Assembly (NCBI RefSeq): GCF_020667895.1
Contig: NZ_JAFMPS010000006.1
Span: 1-64,000, forward strand
DNA length: 64,000 bases
Source of the DNA: Alcanivorax sp. 1008
Lineage (GTDB): Bacteria; Pseudomonadota; Gammaproteobacteria; Pseudomonadales; Alcanivoracaceae
Reading direction: 5' to 3'
Part shown: positions 27,590-36,100 of the stretch, piece by piece
Layout: each line of letters opens with the position of its first letter
Position numbering within the stretch: position 1 is the first letter of the stretch
The notes under the pieces: generated by a model
What the model saw: only the letters and a program-made list of their open reading frames with translations
What the model was told of the DNA's origin: nothing
The model's database searches: none
Made by a program: the position numbers and the translations under genes

Positions 27590-27949
27590 GGATGAATCCA
27601 AATCGCTCTGATGTTGTTCCGCCAGATACCGTTGCCACTTTTCTAGGAGATCGCTCTCCTTCTTGAGGCGATCGTTCTCCCGCTTCAGCGGAGCCATCTC
27701 GTTGAGCTCTGCAGTACTAGGGGTTTTGGGATTCTTCATCACTGATACACGCTTGCGGCCGTCAGCCCTGATCTTGCCTTCCCGGTACTCTTTGCGCCAG
27801 CGCGACAGCATGAAGGGGTGAATGCCCAGTCCCTCGGCAACTTGCTGGATCTGAATCCCTTCCTGATAGCTCATCTCGACAGCACGGATCTTGAACTCGT
27901 CCGCGTACCGCCAGGTCTTTCTCGGATTGTTGTACTTCGGTATTTCCAC
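27569..27949 (-). CDS. IS3-family orfA (HTH protein)
   Basis: A 126-residue protein. The N-terminal helix-turn-helix reads YADEFKIRAVEMSYQEG and VAEGLGIHPFMLSRWRKEY. A leucine-zipper-like coiled coil follows (MAPLKRENDRLKKESDLLEK). OrfA binds the IS ends and is fused to OrfB by -1 frameshifting near its stop. Intact here, but without functional OrfB it could only act as a repressor of, or partner in trans for, related elements. Confidence 0.9.
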   Translation of the reverse strand: MEIPKYNNPRKTWRYADEFKIRAVEMSYQEGIQIQQVAEGLGIHPFMLSRWRKEYREGKIRADGRKRVSVMKNPKTPSTAELNEMAPLKRENDRLKKESDLLEKWQRYLAEQHQSDLDSSKSTDEN

Positions 27950-27995
27950 ACCTCCTCGGTTAGGAGAAGGTGTCCACTAAATCGGGGGAACTACA

Positions 27996-28016
27996 TTGTC
28001 GCGTGCATGGCCTTGT
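27996..28016. repeat. attC segment between IS3 and IS110
   Basis: These 21 bases end GGCCTTGT. Joined to TAGGC at 29225-29229 they rebuild GGCCTTGTTAGGC, a canonical attC end with core GTTAGGC. A close relative is found beyond the solo IS3 end at 58882-58907 (TGGCCTTGTTAAGG). Confidence 0.75.
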
Positions 28017-28071
28017 ATGATCGAAAAGCCCCCATTTTGACTGTCTCCCCGATCGCGATAAGGTGAGGCCC

Positions 28072-28205
28072 AAACCTGTAGCCGCAGGTTTTCAGTGTGG
28101 TAGCCCGATGCTTTGCCGGCGCCCGAGTGAGCCCGTTAACAAGCCGGGGCACCACACTGATTCGTTTGTCTAACTCGAACAGTCGAAAGAGCCTCGAGCT
28201 CGAAT
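28072..28205 (+). ncRNA. Putative IS110 bridge RNA
   Basis: Three successive stem-loops are visible. First is AAACCTG/CAGGTTT (28072-28078 with 28085-28091). Second is CAGTGTGGT/ACCACACTG, a perfect 9-bp stem (28093-28101 with 28151-28159) enclosing a 49-base loop. Third is ATTCG/CGAAT (28160-28164 with 28201-28205). The second loop contains TAACAAG (28137-28143), the complement of CTTGTTA in the attC target. The third contains ACAGTCG (28179-28185), identical to the right end of the element (29213-29219). This is the order 5' stem-loop, target loop, donor loop known for IS621 bridge RNA. Boundaries are approximate. Confidence 0.6.
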
Positions 28206-28218
28206 GTAGCAAGGGTGA

Positions 28219-29181
<963 letters not shown>

Positions 29182-29223
29182 ATTAAGTCGGCTACGGGGT
29201 TGATTTGGGATCACAGTCGCTTG

Positions 29224-29625
29224 TTAGGCAAGCTCTGTAATGGAATCTTCATAGTTAACTCTTCCACGAACCACATACCTGGCTTCAGCAGTTAACTGGG
29301 CGCCGTCCGAGAATATGGCGTTTGTGATGATAAAAACCTTTGGCGGAGCAGACCCCATAAAGACTCTAGCAATTATAGACTCGCCACTTTCAAAAAGTTC
29401 TTTCTCGATTTCAGCGTTAAAGACCAGGCGCTCAAAGAGATCGCTAGGCCTTTGGTACGAAGAATCCGTAGCCTTCAATTCGATCTTTCTCGGCGGTTCA
29501 CCTTGCTCGTCGAACCAGAGGTCAAAGCCTTGGTCACCCGCAGCCTTGTCTCTGAACGTACACGTTGGATGACTGAATTCGGTTAGCAAGTACGCCCTTG
29601 CTTTGTCTTCAATAGCTCGAGTCAT
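29224..29625 (-). CDS. Cassette protein with PD-(D/E)XK-nuclease-like motif
   Basis: A 133-residue cassette gene. After AAGDQGFDLWFDEQG comes KIELKATDSSYQRPSDLF; a GxD-x(n)-E-x-K arrangement of this kind is the core of PD-(D/E)XK nuclease folds and of DUF3883-like domains. No target-recognition domain is visible. The stop TAA overlaps the attC R'' core and the start follows the R' core of the next attC by 9 bases. Function is unproven; nuclease, antitoxin or defence roles are all possible. Confidence 0.6.
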   Translation of the reverse strand: MTRAIEDKARAYLLTEFSHPTCTFRDKAAGDQGFDLWFDEQGEPPRKIELKATDSSYQRPSDLFERLVFNAEIEKELFESGESIIARVFMGSAPPKVFIITNAIFSDGAQLTAEARYVVRGRVNYEDSITELA

Positions 29626-29633
29626 ATTTGTCT

Positions 29634-29726
29634 GCCTAACGACTCAGTAACCGGCGGCTGGAACGAAGCGAAGCGCAGTGCAAGCCGTCCGGCGCCGCAG
29701 GCGCGTAGTTGACTGGCTTGTTATGT
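29634..29726 (-). repeat. attC site (93 bp)
   Basis: Plus-strand GCCTAAC at 29634-29640 (R' = GTTAGGC on the cassette strand) and GTTATGT at 29720-29726 (R''). Between them are imperfectly paired, GC-rich arms with a central CGAAGCGAAGCGC loop. It belongs to the cassette whose gene is 29731-30039. Confidence 0.85.
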
Positions 29727-29730
29727 GCTT

Positions 29731-30039
29731 TCATGGGTAGCCCACCTCGTGCATTAGCCAATGCTCGTCCACGTATTTTCGGCGCCCGTCGGGGGTAAGA
29801 GTAAAGCCAATACAGTCCGTGGCGCCAATGCACTTAAAGAAGTACCACTTTGTCAGTTGAACCACCAGAAGCACCTCTTGATCAGGAAAAATCTCCGCCC
29901 AAACTGCTGGAAAGTATCTCTTCCCTTCAATGCTGATCGGAGCCATCTTTCTCCACTTCACGGACGATACTTCCTCGTAAGACAGGTCATCATAGTGAGA
30001 CCGCATTTCCTCTAGTGCACTCCTAACGCGTGGATTCAT
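29731..30039 (-). CDS. Cassette protein of unknown function
   Basis: A 102-residue protein beginning MNPRVRSALEEMRSHYDDLS. The open frame continues 22 codons upstream, but those codons lie in the attC site at 30046-30150 and are not protein-coding in character. The middle is beta-rich (MAPISIEGKRYFPAVWAEIF, VLLVVQLTKWYFF) and resembles small immunity- or SMI1-like folds only in a general way. I do not recognise the family. The stop lies 5 bases from the R'' core of its own attC. Confidence 0.6.
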   Translation of the reverse strand: MNPRVRSALEEMRSHYDDLSYEEVSSVKWRKMAPISIEGKRYFPAVWAEIFPDQEVLLVVQLTKWYFFKCIGATDCIGFTLTPDGRRKYVDEHWLMHEVGYP

Positions 30040-30045
30040 AGACTC

Positions 30046-30150
30046 ACATAACGACCGGCTCACCGGGTAAATTTTTGTTGGCGGCTTTTGTGCGGCTTCA
30101 TGCACAAAAGATGACAGCGGAAATTTGTCCGGTGCAGTCGCTTGTTATAG
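30046..30150 (-). repeat. attC site (105 bp), same type as 59607-59711
   Basis: Plus-strand cores ACATAAC (30046-30052) and GTTATAG (30144-30150). The outer arms ACCGG/CCGGT pair, and the apical stem TTTTGTGC/GCACAAAA closes a short loop. The sequence is about 85% identical over its whole length to the site at 59607-59711 in the second array, with the same length. Confidence 0.88.
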
Positions 30151-30151
30151 C

Positions 30152-30547
30152 TCATGCTGCCACCAGCAAAGCAATAACAGAAACAATCAATGCAAGTATT
30201 GCGATGAATGTATTGGCTCCTGGATTAAGATTCAAATAACGCATAAATCTCTCAAAACCACTTTCTAAGCCTATGCTATATCCAGTTTCTGTAATGAAGT
30301 ATGTTCCATCTGGATGCTCTTCCAATAGGCCTCTTGCTACAAGCTCTTGAAACACTGATTCCAGTCCGTCTCCTAAAGTGTCGCCAACGTAGTGTGCTTG
30401 CAGGATCCTCATTAGCGCTGGTTCATCGGCTAGAATGCTGTAGCTAAAACACCATTCAGACAATTTGCTTACAGACTGGCCATGTTCTTTTTTATATAGA
30501 ACACAAAGCTCTCTGAGAAGTTTTCTAATGATTTTATTGCTTAGCAC
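30152..30547 (-). CDS. Cassette protein, winged-helix-like with C-terminal membrane helix
   Basis: A 131-residue protein. I start it at GTG 30547, which has a perfect AAGGAG site 6 bases upstream; the ATG ten codons earlier lies in the attC core. Residues 1-100 are helical and end LVARGLLEEHPDGTYFITETGY, the look of a winged helix wing. The last 20 residues (FIAILALIVSVIALLVAA) form a tail anchor. A membrane-tethered regulator or sensor is possible; the function is unknown. Confidence 0.6.
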   Translation of the reverse strand: MLSNKIIRKLLRELCVLYKKEHGQSVSKLSEWCFSYSILADEPALMRILQAHYVGDTLGDGLESVFQELVARGLLEEHPDGTYFITETGYSIGLESGFERFMRYLNLNPGANTFIAILALIVSVIALLVAA

Positions 30548-30561
30548 GTTCTCTCCTTGAG

Positions 30562-30635
30562 CTATAACGACCTGCACAGCGGCGCACGATGTGCGTCCGG
30601 GCCCAAAGGGCCTTTACTGGTGCTGCTTGTTATAT
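30562..30635 (-). repeat. attC site (74 bp)
   Basis: Plus-strand cores CTATAAC (30562-30568) and GTTATAT (30629-30635), with GC-rich pairing arms (GGCGCAC...GTGCG, GGGCC...GGCC) between. The stop of the 30614-30955 gene lies inside it, as is common for cassettes. Confidence 0.8.
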
Positions 30636-30955
30636 GCTGCACAGTAGTAGCTGGAACGCAGATACCGACCCAATGTACTACTAGCAGCCCCCGAATCAAT
30701 GCTCATGCCTTGATGCGCTTTGTTCAAGGCTACGATCAACTCTCTACTCCCCACATTCGCCTCTTGATCGAGACATCCAATGGAGCGAAGTAGTTCAGTG
30801 CTACTGTATGAGTACCCCGACACCCAAAGCATGGTCTCCATTTTCGAGCCACCCTCGAGATCGAACTCGATCAAGTCAGGCCCCCAATCGTCGGATGAAA
30901 GTGCCTGGCCTGGCATAACTAAAGCGAAGATTGTGATGATCTCTCTTAGCTTCAT
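30614..30955 (-). CDS. Small exported cassette protein
   Basis: A 113-residue protein with a signal peptide (MKLREIITIFALVMPGQALS). The mature domain has two or three cysteines (GCLDQE, YYCAAY) and an ELLRSIGCLDQEANVGSRELIVALNKAH helix region. The start codon follows the attC R' core by 4 bases and the C-terminus is encoded inside the next attC. Family not recognised. Exported proteins are common among integron cassettes. Confidence 0.6.
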   Translation of the reverse strand: MKLREIITIFALVMPGQALSSDDWGPDLIEFDLEGGSKMETMLWVSGYSYSSTELLRSIGCLDQEANVGSRELIVALNKAHQGMSIDSGAASSTLGRYLRSSYYCAAYNKQHQ

Positions 30956-30958
30956 GGC

Positions 30959-31013
30959 ATATAACGCTTAACTCAGCCGACGCGAAGCGATCGGCTGCAG
31001 TTTCTTGTTATGT
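30959..31013 (-). repeat. attC site (55 bp)
   Basis: Plus-strand cores ATATAAC (30959-30965) and GTTATGT (31007-31013), with arms CAGCCGA/TCGGCTG around CGCGAAGCGA. A short, well-paired site. Confidence 0.82.
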
Positions 31014-31345
31014 GCCTCAATCTGCTCCATGCAGATGTGGGCCTGTTCTTGCCATGCTTTCACCTTCGCCGGCCAAGCCTTCATCAACGCATCCTCTTGC
31101 TTCCAGGTTAAGGGGCTCAAGAATTCATCTGCCTCTTTGAAGAGACGCTCGATGCTCTCAGCGGTGTCAGGCGGAATCAGACCTTCCTCAACTGCCCCGC
31201 TGAGATAGTCAAGAACAATGAAATCAAAGTTCTCATCCATCACCGATTCAGAGCCAGACAGCAAAGCCAGTCTTTCTTCGTGATCCGCGCAGATAACCCG
31301 CAATCCATCAAGAACCACTTTTAGATTAAAGCTCATATCGCTCAT
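30968..31345 (-). CDS. First cassette protein of array 1, unknown function
   Basis: A 125-residue acidic helical protein (MSDMSFNLKVVLDGLRVICADHE...) with a central DENFDFIVLDYLSGAVEEGLIPP segment. No signal or membrane segment. It is the first gene after the boundary of the array at 31349-31355 and so would be the most strongly expressed if a promoter lies to the right. A short leader frame (31397-31326) overlaps its start. Its C-terminus is encoded in the 30959-31013 attC. Family not recognised. Confidence 0.6.
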   Translation of the reverse strand: MSDMSFNLKVVLDGLRVICADHEERLALLSGSESVMDENFDFIVLDYLSGAVEEGLIPPDTAESIERLFKEADEFLSPLTWKQEDALMKAWPAKVKAWQEQAHICMEQIEAHNKKLQPIASRRLS

Positions 31346-31397
31346 AGCACATAACAGTTATTAGACAGCGTGCTGTGTTTCCAGAAAAAAGCAGCAT
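31326..31397 (-). CDS. Possible 23-codon leader peptide across the array boundary
   Basis: A short frame ATG...TAA of 23 codons (starts MLLFSGNTARC) reads through the boundary core and ends 20 bases inside the first cassette gene. GGAG lies about 10 bases before it. Such a leader overlapping the first cassette start is known for attI1 (ORF-11), where it boosts translation of the cassette. A similar arrangement is present at the second array, which is why I list it. Confidence 0.3.
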   Translation of the reverse strand: MLLFSGNTARCLITVMCYERYEL

Positions 31398-31407
31398 GCT
31401 GTCTAAC
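31349..31407. repeat. Boundary core and hairpin at the proximal end of array 1
   Basis: ACATAAC (31349-31355) is the last cassette core. Next to it, TTAGACAGCGTGCTG (31361-31375) and CAGCATGCTGTCTAA (31392-31406) form a 15-bp stem with one mismatch, ending in GTCTAAC, itself a perfect RYYYAAC core. This may be an attI-like site or a decayed attC. The rest up to 31551 holds a GTGTAAG/CTTACAC hairpin near 31458 and no gene. Confidence 0.5.
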
Positions 31408-31551
31408 TCCGCTCTGATCCGATTGTTGGTAGGGATTATTCAACAAAATCAACGCCCCGCGTGTAAGCCATTTCTTACACTGCCGAAAAACACAGCAGGG
31501 GCTGCTATCTAATTATTTATACTGTACAGATGGATAGTATTGTGTGCTGCC

Positions 31552-32487
31552 TCAAGCCCGTTCCGTCGGAAACGCTAGTAGCTCCCGTATATCGCCAAAG
31601 CCAAGCTGCGCCATCAGTACTCGATCAAGCCCCATGGCCACACCGCTGCAATCCGGCAATCCGTGTTGCAGTGCGGCGAGCAGGTGGGGGTCGGCGGTCA
31701 TGTCGCGCTGGCCGTGTTGCTGGCGTAGCTGGCGATCCTGCTCAAAGCGTGCTGCCTGTTCGTTAGCATCTGTTAGCTCGTGGTAGCCGTTGGCGAGTTC
31801 ATAGCCGCCAAAATAGATTTCGAAGCGCTGGGCCACCCATTCGCCGTCGTGGTCCTGATGTTTGCGCGCCAGGGCGGCAGCCCAGCCGGGAAAATCATCG
31901 ATTATTACCAGTTGGTCTTTTGCCAGGGCCGGCTCGACCACGGTGGCCATCAGCCAGTCCACCAGGGCCGGTTTGTCGAGTCCGTCCGGGGCGCCATTTT
32001 GCTGCGCCCGCTGGGTCAGTTCGCTGGCGGATGCGGTGAGCGGATCAAGTTCGGTGTGCTGGTGGAATACGTCGCGAAAGTGATGGCGGGTTACCGCAAC
32101 AGGTTTCAGTAGTGGCGATAGCAGCGCCACGCATTCATTAATTAGCTGATCCAGAGAAAAGCCTGGCCGATACCATTCCAGCAAACTGAATTCAGGATTG
32201 TGCCGCTGTCCGGCCTCGCCGTGGCGAAATACCCGGCTGATTTGCCAGATCGCGCCGCTGCCGGCGGCGAGCAGGCGCTTCATATGATATTCGGGGGAGG
32301 ACTGCAGGAAGCCGTAGCCGGGAACTTCGATGCACTGGATATGCAGATCAGTGACGCCGTGGCGCGCCAGACAGGGGGTTTCTACTTCGAGAACATTGCG
32401 CTCGGCAAAGAACGCACGAACTTGAGCGAGTAGACTGGCGCGCGCGGCGAGGGCTTCGCGAGCCGTGGCCGGGCGCCAGTCTGTCAC
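31552..32487 (-). CDS. epmA: EF-P--(R)-beta-lysine ligase
   Basis: A 311-residue class II aminoacyl-tRNA-synthetase-like enzyme, the LysRS catalytic core without an anticodon domain. It attaches (R)-beta-lysine to elongation factor P. Motif 2 is FRHGEAGQRHNPEFSLLEWY (residues 87-106) and motif 3 is GVAMGLDRVLM near the end. It lies 3 bases downstream of efp, forming an operon with its own substrate. The mutase partner epmB is divergent next to efp. Confidence 0.96.
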   Translation of the reverse strand: MTDWRPATAREALAARASLLAQVRAFFAERNVLEVETPCLARHGVTDLHIQCIEVPGYGFLQSSPEYHMKRLLAAGSGAIWQISRVFRHGEAGQRHNPEFSLLEWYRPGFSLDQLINECVALLSPLLKPVAVTRHHFRDVFHQHTELDPLTASASELTQRAQQNGAPDGLDKPALVDWLMATVVEPALAKDQLVIIDDFPGWAAALARKHQDHDGEWVAQRFEIYFGGYELANGYHELTDANEQAARFEQDRQLRQQHGQRDMTADPHLLAALQHGLPDCSGVAMGLDRVLMAQLGFGDIRELLAFPTERA

Positions 32488-32490
32488 CGA

Positions 32491-33060
32491 TTACTCCTTG
32501 ACGCGGCCGACGTATTCGCCAGAGCGGGTGTCCACTTTGACAATCTCGCCAGTCTGGACAAACAGCGGCACTCGCACCACCGCACCGGTGGCCAGTTTGG
32601 CGGGTTTGCCGCCGGTGCCGGCGGTATCACCTTTGACACCCGGGTCGGCTTCGATGATTTCCAGTTCGACAAAATTCGGCGGGTAAACCACCAGCGGCAC
32701 ACCATTCCACAGCGTCACCTGGCAGTTGTCCTCTTCCTTCAGCCACTTGGCACTATCGGCAACGGCGGCTTCGCTAGCAGCCAGCTGCTCGAACGAGGTC
32801 GGGTGCATGAAGTGCCAGAACTCGCCGTCGCTGTACAGGAATTGCATTTCCTGATCGACAACGTCGGCACCTTCCAGCGTATCGCCGGAACGGAAGGTGC
32901 GTTCCCAGACCTTGCCATTCTTCAGGTTGCGCAGACGCACCCGGTTGAAAGCCTGTCCTTTGCCCGGTTTAACGTATTCGTTCTCGAGGATGGCGCAGGG
33001 GTCGCCGTCGAGCATTACTTTCAGACCGGGTTTGAAATCGTTGGTAGAATAGTTGGCCAT
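32491..33060 (-). CDS. efp: Elongation factor P
   Basis: A 189-residue three-domain factor that rescues ribosomes stalled at polyproline stretches. The modified lysine is Lys34 in KPGKGQAF, the beta-lysylation form, in agreement with the adjacent epmA and epmB genes. The C-terminal [16 protein letters not shown] signature is intact. The 27-base gap to epmB means that its promoter must lie partly in the epmB coding sequence. Confidence 0.98.
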   Translation of the reverse strand: MANYSTNDFKPGLKVMLDGDPCAILENEYVKPGKGQAFNRVRLRNLKNGKVWERTFRSGDTLEGADVVDQEMQFLYSDGEFWHFMHPTSFEQLAASEAAVADSAKWLKEEDNCQVTLWNGVPLVVYPPNFVELEIIEADPGVKGDTAGTGGKPAKLATGAVVRVPLFVQTGEIVKVDTRSGEYVGRVKE

Positions 33061-33087
33061 TGGTCACCTGTTGCAGGGTCGGATCCC

Positions 33088-34110
33088 TTGAAAGAGCGCG
33101 CAATCATAGCGCAGACGCTGCCGCCCCGCGACTGGGACGGCAGCGCTGCCGATATCATCACTGATCCGGCCGAACTTCTGCGGCTTGTTCAGCTCGATTC
33201 TGCCTGCCTGCCAGCGGCGCTGGCCGCTTCCCGGGACTTCCCCTTGAGAGTGCCGCGCAGCTACGTAAAGCAAATGCGCCTGGCCGATCCTGCGGATCCA
33301 TTGCTACTGCAGGTGCTGAGCCGGGCCGAAGAGCTGGATGAGGTGCCAGGCTATAGTGCGGATCCGCTGGAGGAGGCCGAGCACACTCCAGTGCCGGGCA
33401 TTTTGCATAAATATCAGGGCCGGGTGCTGCTGATGGTCACCGGGGCATGCGCCATTCATTGTCGCTACTGTTTTCGCCGTCATTTTCCCTATAGCGAGCA
33501 TCTGCCTACGCGGGATCGTCTGGCCGCTGCTCTGGACTGGCTCGCCCGGCAGACGGATATTAGCGAAGTCATCCTCAGCGGCGGAGATCCCCTTAGCGTC
33601 ACCGACCGTCGTCTGGCAGAGCTGCTGGCCGCGTTACAGGCAATTCCGCACCTCAAGCGGCTGCGTATCCACAGTCGTCTGCCGGTGGTGATGCCGGAGC
33701 GTGTAAGTGAGTGCTTGCTAGCCATGCTGGGTGCTTCAAGGCTGAAGCCGGTTATGGTGGTACATGCCAATCATGGTGCTGAATTAGGGCCAGAGGCGGG
33801 CGCTGCGCTGGCCGCTCTGGGCGCCGCCGGGGTGCAATTGCTGAACCAGTCGGTGCTGCTGCGCGGGGTTAATGATGACGCGGCCACGCTGGCCGCCCTG
33901 AGTGAGCGATTGCTGGAGGTGGGCGTGTTGCCCTATTACCTGCACCAGCTGGATCGGGTGGCGGGGGCAGCCCACTTCGCTGTCAGTGACCAGCAAGCGC
34001 TGCAACTGCTCGTTGAACTGCATGCCAGATTGCCCGGTTACCTTGTCCCCAGGCTGGTTCGTGAGGAGTCCGGGGCGGCAGGTAAGACGCTGCTTGAGAC
34101 TTCTGGTTGA
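33088..34110 (+). CDS. epmB: EF-P beta-lysylation protein, lysine 2,3-aminomutase-like
   Basis: A 340-residue radical-SAM, PLP-dependent enzyme that converts lysine to (R)-beta-lysine for EF-P. The cluster motif is CAIHCRYCFRRHFPY (CxxxCxxC). A PLP-binding lysine is expected near the C-terminus (ESGAAGK). The open frame runs back into efp on the other strand; I place the start at TTG 33088, giving LKERAIIAQTLPPRDW, which aligns in length with the 342-residue E. coli protein. The exact start is uncertain. Confidence 0.92.
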   Translation: MKERAIIAQTLPPRDWDGSAADIITDPAELLRLVQLDSACLPAALAASRDFPLRVPRSYVKQMRLADPADPLLLQVLSRAEELDEVPGYSADPLEEAEHTPVPGILHKYQGRVLLMVTGACAIHCRYCFRRHFPYSEHLPTRDRLAAALDWLARQTDISEVILSGGDPLSVTDRRLAELLAALQAIPHLKRLRIHSRLPVVMPERVSECLLAMLGASRLKPVMVVHANHGAELGPEAGAALAALGAAGVQLLNQSVLLRGVNDDAATLAALSERLLEVGVLPYYLHQLDRVAGAAHFAVSDQQALQLLVELHARLPGYLVPRLVREESGAAGKTLLETSG

Positions 34111-34255
34111 TTTACAACACCTTGGCCAATGCCTTAAAGTTCTGTTTCTAGCACAAAGCAAAATAAATCAAGCGCTTGTCTGGGTTTATTAATACGTTGC
34201 CTGAGAAGGATGTCGGGCTCCAGAGAGCGCTCCCTCACCTGAGGATTTGGTTGGC

Positions 34256-36076
34256 ATGGAGCAATCCGCACAGAAAATTCGGTTGAAGCTCCCCGAGCAG
34301 GATCTCCAGTACCTGACGATTGGCAGTGATCAGCCGAAAAAGCTGCAGGCCTGGGTCAGCGAGCTGCCGCTCATGAACATGGGCGAAACCTCTCGGCAGC
34401 TTTACCAGTTTATTCAGGAACTGAATCGTTTTCAGGTGCCCACACCGCAACGTTTTCAACTTCTGGAAATTATTCGTCCTGTGGTGCTGCACGTGTGCCG
34501 CTCCCTCGGCAAGCATTATCTCAATCAGGCGTTGGTGTTGCCTGACAAGGCCCGTCGTGTTGCCAGTCTGGCGCAGGCACTGCAAACCCATCTCGCGGCG
34601 GGCTACAAGCTCACCGCCGTGCGTGGTATTCGCAGGCTTAATGAGCGCGATGGAAAGACCCTGGTGGCCTGTTCCATTCATCGGGCGATCAGCGCCCAAA
34701 CCGATAATTTGGTGCGCAGTTATCAGCTGTATTTTCCTACCCCTCGCCACCTCTGGCTTGAGCTGCATCAGCTGTTCCTGTTAGCCGAAATGAACAAGCT
34801 GGATCGGGCTGAAGTGTCTGATCCGGACTTCAAGGCAATTGAAACCAGCACCGTCAAAGAGGCCTACGGTAGAGCTTTATTGCTATCTACGGCCAAGCCG
34901 AACCAGCTGCGCCAGCAGGAGATTGCCCTGCTTTATCGGGCAACAGAAGAGTGGAGCTCGCTGATTGATATCAAGCCGGCCGGTGCAGATGACGATCTGT
35001 TCGTTTTTGATATGCAGACAGATCGGCCGCCGACCTATCGGACCCACGCTTCTGTGGCTGCAGAAAACAGCCGCTATATTGACTCAAAGGAATTGGTGGG
35101 CGAGCTTTCCGCTGCTATTGCCGGGAAGCCGCACGACGGATTTTTTGTCCCGGACGGTATTCCCGATAACTTGCTGGTGCATTTGCAGCAGGCCTGGGGT
35201 GCACTGGCAGAGCGCTCGTTCCGCCGCGTTGGCCAGACCGGGCCCATTGATATCTGTCTCGGTTTGTCGGCCCTGCATAGCCACCTTTCCGGCGGTATGG
35301 ATTTCGAGAGAATGGTCCGGGGCGGCGAGCTGCAGGTGTTGGCTCAGGGGGCGGCGGAAAACCCGTTCCTCGCCGGGCGCGCCAAGTCAGCGTCTGGGCC
35401 ACAGGACGACGACGCCTGGTCCAAAGCCTTTGATGGCGGTGGTCACCGCATGTCCGAAGACATGCTGGACTCCATCGACGTTAGCGGCATCACCACTCGG
35501 CTGCAGCAGGCACAGGATAGCCAGATAGCTGCCAAGCCAGCGCTGGAGCACTTTACCTGTCAAAAGATCAACTCCAGTCCCGGCGGTTACTGTCTGGAAT
35601 GGGTTGGTGCCAGCCCTGCGGCCCTGCGTACCGGTGAACTGGTTGGTGTGCGTGAGCTGGGCCAGAATGAATGGGCCATTGGTATCGTGCGCTGGGTCAA
35701 GCAGTTGGCCCATCAAGGCGCCCAGTTTGGTGCTGAGCTGTTGGCTCCCCGGGCCACCCCGGCGGCTGCCCGGGCGCTGCGCAAAACCGGTGATTCTGGT
35801 AACTTTATGCGCGCTTTGTTGTTGCCAGCCCTGCATGCCATTGGCCAACCGGCTACACTGTTGGTGCCAACTGTGGGGTTTCAGGCTGGTGGCAAGGTTG
35901 ATATGGTTGCGGGCAATGAAAGTCAGCGCGTGACCTTGCACCGTAAGGTCAATGGTACGGCCAGTTTTGGCCAGTATGAATTCCGCGTCGTGCAACCCGG
36001 GGGGGGTGCGCCGCAGGCAGAGCCTGAAGAGAAAGATGGTGGAGAAGATTTCGACTCCATCTGGACCAGTCTCTGA
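34256..36076 (+). CDS. PA4958-like protein with C-terminal PilZ-like domain, partner of FimX
   Basis: A 606-residue cytoplasmic protein. The N-terminal 270 residues are helical (ELNRFQVPTPQRFQLLEIIRP). A beta-rich C-terminal domain (about 460-570) includes RTGELVGVRELGQNEWAIGIVRWV, the layout of a PilZ fold, but the RxxxR and D/NxSxxG ligand residues are not obvious. It is 24 bases upstream of fimX; the same pair is known in Pseudomonas (PA4958-PA4959). A role in c-di-GMP or type IV pilus control alongside FimX is inferred from this linkage. Confidence 0.65.
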   Translation: MEQSAQKIRLKLPEQDLQYLTIGSDQPKKLQAWVSELPLMNMGETSRQLYQFIQELNRFQVPTPQRFQLLEIIRPVVLHVCRSLGKHYLNQALVLPDKARRVASLAQALQTHLAAGYKLTAVRGIRRLNERDGKTLVACSIHRAISAQTDNLVRSYQLYFPTPRHLWLELHQLFLLAEMNKLDRAEVSDPDFKAIETSTVKEAYGRALLLSTAKPNQLRQQEIALLYRATEEWSSLIDIKPAGADDDLFVFDMQTDRPPTYRTHASVAAENSRYIDSKELVGELSAAIAGKPHDGFFVPDGIPDNLLVHLQQAWGALAERSFRRVGQTGPIDICLGLSALHSHLSGGMDFERMVRGGELQVLAQGAAENPFLAGRAKSASGPQDDDAWSKAFDGGGHRMSEDMLDSIDVSGITTRLQQAQDSQIAAKPALEHFTCQKINSSPGGYCLEWVGASPAALRTGELVGVRELGQNEWAIGIVRWVKQLAHQGAQFGAELLAPRATPAAARALRKTGDSGNFMRALLLPALHAIGQPATLLVPTVGFQAGGKVDMVAGNESQRVTLHRKVNGTASFGQYEFRVVQPGGGAPQAEPEEKDGGEDFDSIWTSL

Positions 36077-36100
36077 TTATCGTCTTTCCGGCGGATCTGA

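Larger units (their letters stand above)
26884..27995 (-). mobile_element. IS3-family insertion sequence, internally deleted
   Basis: A 1112-base element with imperfect terminal inverted repeats of about 26 bases. The left end is TGATCTTCCCCTGATAAAAT and the right end, read inward, is TGTAGTTCCCCCGATTTAGT; both continue to GGACAC and start with TG as IS3 ends do. It carries orfA and a frameshift-linked orfB on the minus strand, with orfB missing an internal segment. No matching target duplication is seen (TTA versus TTG). It is inserted inside an attC site. A 50-base copy of its right end occurs alone at 58832-58881. Confidence 0.9.

Noticed and set aside
31540-31570. LexA-like sequence CTGTACAGATGGATAG near 31521 upstream of the array 1 boundary
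   Set aside because: It has only one full half-site and no integrase gene follows. LexA control of intI cannot be claimed.
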